Shown: positions 1-5,182 of the stretch, piece by piece | Numbering within the stretch: position 1 is the first letter of the stretch | Layout: the number at the start of each line of letters is the position of its first letter | NCBI GenBank assembly: GCA_945903885.1 | Contig: CAMDPB010000073.1 | Span: forward strand, 1-6,109 | DNA length: 6,109 nt | Reading direction: 5' to 3' | Origin: Candidatus Finniella inopinata | Lineage (GTDB): Bacteria > Pseudomonadota > Alphaproteobacteria > Paracaedibacterales > CAITNM01 | The notes under the pieces: generated by a model | The model's database searches: none | What the model was told of the DNA's origin: nothing | What the model saw: the letters and a program-made list of their open reading frames with translations, nothing else | Made by a program: the position numbers and the translations under genes

Positions 1-1126
1 CATCGTGTGGCAACGTTTGAATATAAATTATGGCGCTTTCAGCCAGTTCAACAGTTGTTTTGGCCCGTTCTTTAAGGCCAGCCATCCCTTTTGAAATGTG
101 GCTTTCTTCAATACTTGATATGGAACGTGCAATCTGTTTTTCAATAAGGGGTTTGATTAAATTAACCAAACGGGTGTCATCGGCCAGGCGAATATAATGG
201 CCATTTAAATTGTGAAGTTTTGCCATGTCGAAACGGGCAGGGGAACGGCCGATTCCTTCTAATGAAAACCATTCAATGGCTTGGGTTTCGCTAATAATTT
301 CATCATCACCATGGCCCCAACCTAGGCGTAGCAAATAGTTTTTCATAGCCTCTGGCAAAAAGCCCATGTCCCTGTACATATCGGCACTTGTGGCACCATG
401 ACGCTTTGATAGTTTTGCTCCATCAGCCCCATGAATAAGGGGAATATGGGCAAATTCAGGAACATTCCAGCCCATTGCCGTGTAAACGTGGTGCTGACGA
501 AAGGCGTTGGTTAGGTGGTCATCTCCGCGGATAATATGGGTTATTCCCATGTCGTGGTCATCAACCACCACAGAAAGCATGTATGTAGGCGTGCCATCAG
601 CACGAAGCAAAACCATATCATCTAGCTGATTGTTTTGAACGGTAACTGGTCCTTGGACTTTGTCTTGAATGGTAAGGGAATCTTGTTGAGGGGATTTGAA
701 CCGAATAACCGGTTTAATACCTTCAGGTGCGGTTGATGGATCGCGGTCACGCCACATGCCGTTGTAACGAGGGGGCAATTTTTTGGCTGCTGCTTCGTCA
801 CGCATGATTTGCAATTCTTCATGTGAACAATAGCAATAATAGGCTTTTCCGTCTTTTAATAGCTGGTGGGCAACCTCTGCATGACGGGAAGCGCGTTCAA
901 ATTGAAAAATGGGTTCTTCATCGGCTTTAATGCCAAGCCAATTGAGGCTTGAAAAAATAGCATCTACAGCTTCGGGGGTTGAACGTTCGCGGTCCGTGTC
1001 TTCAATGCGTAGCAAGTATTTGCCACCGCAGTGCTTTGCGAACAGGTAATTAAACAGTGCAGTACGCGCGCTGCCAATGTGTAAATATCCAGTAGGTGAG
1101 GGAGCAAAACGAAGACGAACGGTCAT
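1..1126 (-). CDS. gltX: Glutamyl-tRNA synthetase, C-terminus cut by window edge
   Basis: Class I aminoacyl-tRNA synthetase that joins glutamate to tRNA(Glu) in the cytoplasm. In organisms without GlnRS it may also charge tRNA(Gln) for amidation, which cannot be decided here. Translating the minus strand from the ATG at 1126-1124 gives 375 codons and runs off the left edge; E. coli GltX has 471 residues, so the last part of the anticodon-binding domain is missing. Visible landmarks are FAPSPTGYLHIGS (HIGH-type motif at 16-19), LRIEDTDRERS, IIRGDDHLTN (R200-H204 region) and KLSKRHG (KMSKS-type motif, 238-242). The SWIM-type zinc region keeps C98 and C100, but the usual Cys and His at 125 and 127 are Trp and Asp, so zinc is probably not bound in the E. 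coli manner. The start touches the tatA stop codon, so it is probably expressed from the tatA promoter. A GAGG about 11 bases upstream, inside tatA, may serve as ribosome binding site. Confidence 0.96.
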   Translation of the reverse strand, partial: MTVRLRFAPSPTGYLHIGSARTALFNYLFAKHCGGKYLLRIEDTDRERSTPEAVDAIFSSLNWLGIKADEEPIFQFERASRHAEVAHQLLKDGKAYYCYCSHEELQIMRDEAAAKKLPPRYNGMWRDRDPSTAPEGIKPVIRFKSPQQDSLTIQDKVQGPVTVQNNQLDDMVLLRADGTPTYMLSVVVDDHDMGITHIIRGDDHLTNAFRQHHVYTAMGWNVPEFAHIPLIHGADGAKLSKRHGATSADMYRDMGFLPEAMKNYLLRLGWGHGDDEIISETQAIEWFSLEGIGRSPARFDMAKLHNLNGHYIRLADDTRLVNLIKPLIEKQIARSISSIEESHISKGMAGLKERAKTTVELAESAIIYIQTLPHD

Positions 1127-1273
1127 TTATTGTTTGTCCTCGTCCTTCATACCATCTTTAAAAGCCTTCACGCCCTTAGCAAGATCACCCATAATTTTGG
1201 GAATTTTCCCTGCGCCGAACAATACTAAAACAATCAATAAAACAATAATTAAATGACTTGTGCTTAATCCCAT
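1127..1273 (-). CDS. tatA: Sec-independent translocase subunit TatA (TatA/E family), short form
   Basis: Pore-forming subunit of the twin-arginine translocase, which exports folded proteins across the inner membrane. The 48-residue product starts MGLSTSHL, has one hydrophobic N-terminal helix (about residues 8-19), then the family's FG hinge (F19-G20), the KIPKI segment and an amphipathic helix (about 24-42: LAKGVKAFKDGM). It ends in a very short charged tail, KDEDKQ. Family members usually have about 55-90 residues because their polar tail is longer; the membrane and amphipathic helices, the essential part, are complete here. No tatB or tatC is in the window. The TAA stop is directly followed by the gltX ATG. 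The ribosome binding site is weak. TatE cannot be told from TatA by sequence this short, but TatA is the usual alphaproteobacterial form. Confidence 0.93.
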   Translation of the reverse strand: MGLSTSHLIIVLLIVLVLFGAGKIPKIMGDLAKGVKAFKDGMKDEDKQ

Positions 1274-1306
1274 AATTTTCAGTCTGCATAAGGGCTAATT
1301 AGTTGA

Positions 1307-1335
1307 AATGTACACCGAATGGGGATTTTCGTCAA
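1307..1335 (-). promoter_or_regulatory. Predicted sigma70-type promoter for tatA-gltX
   Basis: On the minus strand TTGACG (1335-1330; 5 of 6 to consensus) is followed by a 17-base spacer and TACATT (1312-1307; 4 of 6). Transcription would begin near 1300, giving a leader of roughly 27 bases before the tatA ATG at 1273. Spacing and placement are good; this is a match by eye, not a measured promoter. The gap 1274-1389 is the divergent intergenic region shared with the LysE-type gene, for which I see only weak promoter-like hexamers. Confidence 0.5.
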
Positions 1336-1389
1336 AAGTCATATTTATGCTAGGATTATCAAAGAATACTAACATTGCAGTCTCAACAA

Positions 1390-2028
1390 ATGATTCTTGA
1401 TTATCTCCCTTCAATTGCAGCTTTAACAGTCATTCAGCTGCTAGGTTTAATGAGTCCGGGGCCTGACTTTGCAGTTGTTGTGCGAAATAGTTTGATTTAT
1501 AGCCGAAAAACCGCAGTGCTTACAGCTATAGGAGTATCTTTGGGTATTTTGGTACACTTGACTTATATATTGCTGGGATTAGGGGTTGTAATTGCTAAAA
1601 CGGCATGGCTGTTTTGTGCGTTTAAATACCTAGGGGCGGCTTACCTTATGTATATTGGCATTAAGGGCTTGCTGGCTAAAAAGCAAACCACAGACTATGG
1701 TGACGCGCCTTCCTTTCAAGAAGTTTCAGCTTTCAAAGCTATTAGCATAGGGTTTTTGACCAATGCAATAAATCCAAAAGCAATGTTCTTTTTCCTTAGC
1801 TTGATCTCTGCCTTTGTGACGCCGAGTGAACCAACACTTATTGTTGTGGTATACGCAGCCATAATTTTTGCGTCCACGTTAATATGGTTTTTAATTGTTG
1901 CAATGTGCTTTTCGGATAAGCGGTTGAGCTTGTTTTTTAAAAACTTTCAGTATTTGGTAGAGCGCGTTACCGGGGGATTCTTGATTTTACTGGGCATTAA
2001 AATACTATTTACCAAGGAAAATTCTTGA
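1390..2028 (+). CDS. LysE/RhtB-family amino-acid exporter
   Basis: Inner-membrane exporter of the LysE superfamily (PF01810), whose members export amino acids such as lysine, arginine, threonine or homoserine lactone; the substrate cannot be read from the sequence. The 212-residue product has the normal family length and about six hydrophobic segments (roughly 6-28, 40-62, 66-92, 116-140, 148-172 and 188-207). The diagnostic SPGPD motif in helix 1 is at residues 22-26, the LGAAYLMYIGIKGL segment is in helix 3, and the conserved N128-P129-K130 opens helix 4. I chose the ATG at 1390 because homologues start just before this helix. An in-frame TTG at 1375 would add five residues, and neither start has a convincing ribosome binding site. 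It is divergent from tatA and is followed after 65 bases by the OGFr-domain gene. Confidence 0.92.
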   Translation: MILDYLPSIAALTVIQLLGLMSPGPDFAVVVRNSLIYSRKTAVLTAIGVSLGILVHLTYILLGLGVVIAKTAWLFCAFKYLGAAYLMYIGIKGLLAKKQTTDYGDAPSFQEVSAFKAISIGFLTNAINPKAMFFFLSLISAFVTPSEPTLIVVVYAAIIFASTLIWFLIVAMCFSDKRLSLFFKNFQYLVERVTGGFLILLGIKILFTKENS

Positions 2029-2036
2029 TTTTAATA

Positions 2037-2065
2037 TTGAAATTACAAGAAAAGATAATTATATA
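2037..2065 (+). promoter_or_regulatory. Possible sigma70-type promoter for the OGFr-domain gene
   Basis: In the very AT-rich 65-base gap, TTGAAA (2037-2042; 5 of 6) is followed by a 17-base spacer and TATATA (2060-2065; 4 of 6), giving a predicted start about 20 bases before the ATG at 2094. Because the gap is almost pure A and T, a chance match is quite possible. Confidence 0.35.
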
Positions 2066-2093
2066 TATTGAAAATTAAAATCTGGTTAGGTTT

Positions 2094-3197
2094 ATGTTCT
2101 ATAAAATATATATTTCTTTCGTTGTATTAATTTTTACTTGTGTTTTTGCAACATCAAACCCTGACGATGATTTTGATTCTGTTATTAATAAAATTGCTAG
2201 CCCATTAAGGGATAGCCCAGAGATTTCTGATATTGCTTCAACTAACTTGGCAATTCTTAGTAGTTATAATGCCTTTAAAGAATTTCTTAGTTCATCACAG
2301 TATTTTTGTTCTCATAACAATTATAAACCAAAGGGAGTGACAGCAACTTCGGTTCACCCAGTGCTTGAATACATGGCTTTTTTAGTCTCATTGTCCTCAG
2401 ATACAAAAATAGCAAATATTCTAGACCATCTTATAAAAACCGCAGGTCCTTTTGGGTTTTCTGAAAGAAAAGCAAATTCTGCTGAGCGTGTTATTTACCA
2501 TATTGCAATGAATGCAGTAGCAAAAACCCAAGGAGAGCCTTTGAAAATAGAAAATAGAGAAGCTGAAAAAACTTCTTTTGATGCTATTCAAACAATGCAT
2601 CCAGATTTTTGCCTTGATCTTCCCACGTCAGAAGAAAGATGGAATGTGTATCTTGATGCGTTGCAACATTCAGATTTTTTTAAACCTTCTGCCGCTGTTA
2701 AAATCTCTTTTCTGAACGATGTCTTTCTCTTGGGTTACTTAAACGGTATTACGCCGAGATATAAAGATGATCAGCGGTTAAGTAGTGTTTGGAGTTATGA
2801 AAATAACAATCTTGAAAGAGTTCATGACTTTATTCAGTGGATTTTTCCTAATAGTGCTGTTGGGGTTGATCCTACTGCACCTCTTTTGACACCCACTTCT
2901 AAAGGTGCACTGGAGAGACATTTACCTTTACTACAATGTATTCGCAAGATGGTGCGCAATTCCTTTGCACGCATGGCTAATTTTTGGGGGCAACAAATAA
3001 ACTCGTCTGTTGCATTAGTAAAAACTAGTGACCAATGGCATGAAAATTGGCTTAATCACACACACAATAATCCGCGTATGAATCGTATTTTAGAATGTTT
3101 ATCATTTCTTGGTATCAACCTGAGTTTGATTGCTTGCGTGCGTATTTATGGGCTACAGCAGATGAAGCAGATCGCACAAAAATATATCCATCATTGA
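2094..3197 (+). CDS. Exported protein with C-terminal opioid growth factor receptor (OGFr)-like domain
   Basis: A 367-residue protein of unknown function. Residues 1-19 form a typical Sec signal peptide: K4, then a hydrophobic run, with likely signal peptidase I cleavage at VFA-TS after A19. There is no lipobox, so it is predicted periplasmic or secreted. Residues 20 to about 215 match nothing I recognise. From about 222 the protein follows the OGFr conserved region (PF04664): Y223-K-D-D followed by RLSSVW (228-233), then LERVHDFIQWIFP (240-252), VDPTAPLLT (258-266), a helical stretch with ARMANFWG (292-299), and near the end HNNPRMNRILECLSFLG (324-340). From memory, human OGFR has NHSYIQWLFP, a following NWHAKPLT, and HNNLRITRILKSLGELG in the same order and spacing. 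The hydrophobic run at about 338-354 is therefore better read as a helix of this domain than as a membrane anchor. The best-known family role is eukaryotic (enkephalin-binding growth regulator); no role is established for bacterial members that I can name. A weak AGG sits only three bases before the ATG. The gene is more AT-rich than gltX or trcR, which suggests a lineage-specific or acquired gene. Confidence 0.8.
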   Translation: MFYKIYISFVVLIFTCVFATSNPDDDFDSVINKIASPLRDSPEISDIASTNLAILSSYNAFKEFLSSSQYFCSHNNYKPKGVTATSVHPVLEYMAFLVSLSSDTKIANILDHLIKTAGPFGFSERKANSAERVIYHIAMNAVAKTQGEPLKIENREAEKTSFDAIQTMHPDFCLDLPTSEERWNVYLDALQHSDFFKPSAAVKISFLNDVFLLGYLNGITPRYKDDQRLSSVWSYENNNLERVHDFIQWIFPNSAVGVDPTAPLLTPTSKGALERHLPLLQCIRKMVRNSFARMANFWGQQINSSVALVKTSDQWHENWLNHTHNNPRMNRILECLSFLGINLSLIACVRIYGLQQMKQIAQKYIHH

Positions 3198-3216
3198 AAT
3201 TATCAAGAGCTAATTT

Positions 3217-3239
3217 TTGGGCTAACGTTCCTCGCCCAA
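3217..3239 (+). terminator. Weak candidate terminator hairpin after the OGFr-domain gene
   Basis: TTGGGC (3217-3222) can pair with GCCCAA (3234-3239) across an 11-base loop, about 20 bases after the stop codon. A run of five T (3246-3250) follows but is separated from the stem by six bases, so intrinsic termination would be inefficient. The rest of the 163-base gap (3198-3360) holds the palindrome and hairpin listed separately and no gene. Confidence 0.25.
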
Positions 3240-3277
3240 CATAAGTTTTTACAAGTTTGTGATTGCAAATTGATAAG

Positions 3278-3294
3278 CTATTAGCTAGTAATAG
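3278..3294. repeat. Short inverted repeat upstream of the MFS gene, possible operator
   Basis: CTATTA and TAATAG form a perfect 6-base inverted repeat around the 5-base centre GCTAG. It lies about 67 bases before the MFS start codon and just downstream of promoter-like hexamers (TTGCAA at 3263, TTGATA at 3270). This is where a dimeric repressor site could sit. No regulator gene is adjacent, and an AT-rich repeat of this size can arise by chance. Confidence 0.3.
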
Positions 3295-3331
3295 AGAGGA
3301 TGTAGCCTAGTTTTAGCCAAGATTTATGTGT

Positions 3332-3369
3332 CGTCGTTTCAGAATAAGTAGATACGTCCTATGACGACG
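3332..3369 (+). promoter_or_regulatory. Possible hairpin enclosing the MFS start codon
   Basis: CGTCGT (3332-3337) is complementary to ACGACG (3364-3369), which forms codons 2-3 of the MFS gene. Pairing would put the ATG at 3361-3363 at the base of a 26-base loop next to the stem. The region between shows no clear Shine-Dalgarno sequence. This could dampen translation, but the stem is only six base pairs. Confidence 0.2.
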
Positions 3370-4605
3370 GCTTCAATTTCAGAAAATAATCAGCACAATA
3401 CCAAGATTCATTCTACCGTTTGGAAAATCGGTTGGATGATGTTTCTTATTAACCTGTCGTTTGTGATGGGGTATAGCTACATTGCCATTTACATGGACTC
3501 TTTAGGGGTTGCTATGGCATGGATTGGCGTTGCTGAAGGTGTAGCGGAAGCTAGTTCATATATAATGAAATTATTTTCTGGCATGTTGAGCGACTATTTT
3601 AGAAGGCGAAAACCTTTAATGGTTGTTGGTTACTCGTTGACTGTCTTTAGCAGAATTCTTTTTAGTTTTGCTAGTTCACTTATGCCAATATTTGCTGGCC
3701 GTTTGGGTGAACGCATTGGTAATGGTATTCAATCAACACCGCGTGACACTATGGTTGCTGATGTGGTGCCTGCTAAACGTATTGGCGCTGCTTATGGTTT
3801 GAAGCGAGCTCTTTCTCAAGGCGGAGCATTTCTTGGGGCGATTGTGGCAATGTTTGCGATGCGCTTTTTCGATAATGACATTCAATCAGTATTTCAGGCA
3901 GCCGTAGTCCCTGCAATTTTGGCCTACTGTATTCTCATATTTTTCATAAAAGAACCCAAACGGTTTAATCACTCTGCAGTTTCAGCTGAAATTCCATTGC
4001 CGGAAGAGAAGCGACGCCATCCTATTAGCCTTAAAAACTTACCCTTGCTTGGCAAGTCTTTTTGGCTGTTGATGTTGGTCGCTGCAATTTTTATGCTGGC
4101 TCGGTTCAGCGAAAGTTTTTTGTACTTGTATGCCAGAAAAACCTTTGACTTACCCTTAGAAAACGTTCCCTTAGTCGCCATGATTTATAATGCTACATGG
4201 TGCTTGACTGTATACCCTGTTGGGCGCATGGCTGACCGCATAAACCGTTACTGGTTTTTAATTATCGGTATTTTGTTTTTAGTGCTAGCTAATATGGTGC
4301 TAGCTAACGCTAGTTCACTAACAATGTTATGGATTGGCATAGGGCTTTGGGGGGTGCAGCTTGCTATCACTCAAAACATCTTTTTATCCCTAATTGCTGA
4401 AATCGTCCCTGAAGACCTGCGCGGCACTGGTTTTGGTTGTTATTACATTATCTGTGCCACATCAGAATACTTCGCCTGTCACCTTATAGGTGGTGTGGTT
4501 TCTCAATACTTTGGGCAATCACGCATGTTTTTAGCTAGTGGTGTGATTGCGGTGTTTTCTTTGTTGGTTCTTATCGTTATAATGGGCTATAAAAATAAGA
4601 AATAA
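3361..4605 (+). CDS. Major facilitator superfamily (MFS) transporter, substrate unknown
   Basis: A 414-residue inner-membrane secondary transporter with the length and about 12 hydrophobic segments of a complete MFS protein (PF07690), in two six-helix halves joined by a charged linker at about 197-230. Motif A between helices 2 and 3 is intact as G74-MLSD-YFRRRK (D78, R81-R83). Its counterpart in the second half is G288-RMADRINR (D292). The segment E117-RIGNGIQSTPRD-129 matches the RxGxGxRxxPRD signature of a subgroup often annotated as drug or multi-substrate transporters. The substrate cannot be assigned; efflux of a toxic compound or metabolite exchange are both possible. The ATG at 3361 is the natural start, leaving a polar N-terminal tail of about 18 residues before helix 1, though no good ribosome binding site precedes it. 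An in-frame five-residue repeat (VLANM-VLANA) occurs at residues 308-317. It is 43 bases upstream of trcR in the same direction and may be cotranscribed, since I see no strong terminator between them. Confidence 0.93.
   Translation: MTTASISENNQHNTKIHSTVWKIGWMMFLINLSFVMGYSYIAIYMDSLGVAMAWIGVAEGVAEASSYIMKLFSGMLSDYFRRRKPLMVVGYSLTVFSRILFSFASSLMPIFAGRLGERIGNGIQSTPRDTMVADVVPAKRIGAAYGLKRALSQGGAFLGAIVAMFAMRFFDNDIQSVFQAAVVPAILAYCILIFFIKEPKRFNHSAVSAEIPLPEEKRRHPISLKNLPLLGKSFWLLMLVAAIFMLARFSESFLYLYARKTFDLPLENVPLVAMIYNATWCLTVYPVGRMADRINRYWFLIIGILFLVLANMVLANASSLTMLWIGIGLWGVQLAITQNIFLSLIAEIVPEDLRGTGFGCYYIICATSEYFACHLIGGVVSQYFGQSRMFLASGVIAVFSLLVLIVIMGYKNKK
4282..4307 (+). repeat. Tandem 11-base direct repeat inside the MFS gene
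   Basis: GTGCTAGCTAA occurs at 4282-4292 and again at 4297-4307, a period of 15 bases. The unit is in frame and encodes VLAN twice, separated by M, within a transmembrane helix of the second half. It looks like a small in-frame duplication and keeps the helix hydrophobic. Confidence 0.7.
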
Positions 4606-4648
4606 TATTTGGGCTTTCTTGGTTCAATTTTCAAGGTAAAGAGATTTT

Positions 4649-5182
4649 ATGACTACTCCATTGATGCCAAAAGCAACTGCCGTTTGGCTTATTGAAAATA
4701 CTGCTCTAGCGTTTAAGCAAATTGCTAAGTTTTCTGGGCTACATATGCTTGAAATTCAAAACTTAGCTGACAGTGAAGCAACACACGGAATGTTGGGTTT
4801 TGACCCTATTGCATCAGGGCAACTGACCTTGGTTGAAATTCACCGCTGTGAACAAGATCCTGCTGCAGATTTACAAATATCAGCAGCCATTTCAGCAGAC
4901 AGTGTTTTAGGAAAAAAGCGCCCACGTTATACGCCTCTGTCAAAGCGTCAAGAGCGTCCGGACGCTATTTCATGGTTAGTGAAATATTATACAGATTTAA
5001 CCGATTCTCAAATCTCAAGGCGTATTGGTACAACGAAAATTACTATTGATGCAGTTCGTACGAAAAGTCATTGGAATGCACAAAATATTAAGCCACGCAG
5101 CCCTGTTCAACTAGGGTTCTGTACTCAAGTCGAGTTGGATGCCGCTGTGAAACTACTTAAGAAAACACAAGAAGTATCATGA
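4649..5182 (+). CDS. trcR: TrcR/DUF1013-family cell-cycle transcriptional regulator
   Basis: A cytoplasmic DNA-binding protein of 177 residues, matching the former DUF1013 family (PF06242) in length and in its start, MPKATAVWLIENTALAF. The family is conserved across Alphaproteobacteria and has been renamed TrcR for a role in cell-cycle transcription; I assign symbol and role from memory of the family. Two helix-turn-helix-like segments can be seen: residues about 15-42 (LAFKQIAKFSGLHMLEIQNLA) interrupted as -FKQIAKFSG-LHMLEIQNL-, and about 105-143 (TDSQISRRIGTTKITIDAVR). A basic stretch, GKKRPRYTPLSKRQERP (88-104), lies between them. The start is supported by a purine-rich AAAGAGA ending four bases before the ATG. 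Its last four bases overlap the trhO start (ATGA), so the two genes are probably one transcript and translationally coupled. The upstream gap of 43 bases shows no clear promoter. Confidence 0.9.
   Translation: MTTPLMPKATAVWLIENTALAFKQIAKFSGLHMLEIQNLADSEATHGMLGFDPIASGQLTLVEIHRCEQDPAADLQISAAISADSVLGKKRPRYTPLSKRQERPDAISWLVKYYTDLTDSQISRRIGTTKITIDAVRTKSHWNAQNIKPRSPVQLGFCTQVELDAAVKLLKKTQEVS

Noticed and set aside
622..822. Open frame on the minus strand
   Set aside because: It lies wholly inside gltX in another frame and has no family-like features; the gltX frame carries all the conserved motifs.
1346..1356. Minus-10-like TATGCT or TAGGAT upstream of the LysE-type gene
   Set aside because: No acceptable minus-35 hexamer at 16-18 bases; not better than chance in this AT-rich gap.
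2075..2089. CtrA-like site TTAA-N7-TTAG
   Set aside because: One mismatch to TTAA-N7-TTAA in an almost pure A/T region; expected by chance and not supported by the gene's role.
3101..3160. C-terminal transmembrane anchor in the OGFr-domain protein
   Set aside because: The hydrophobic run at residues 338-354 falls on a helix shared with OGFr-family proteins (RILKSLGELG-type) and is interrupted by polar residues, so a buried helix is more likely.
3969..4181. Open frame on the minus strand inside the MFS gene
   Set aside because: It is antisense to a well-supported transporter gene and its lysine/serine-rich product looks like a by-product of that frame.
4597..4620. Hairpin AAGAAA/TTTCTT after the MFS gene as terminator
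   Set aside because: The stem has five A-T pairs and one G-C pair with a 12-base loop and no T-run after it, too weak to call.
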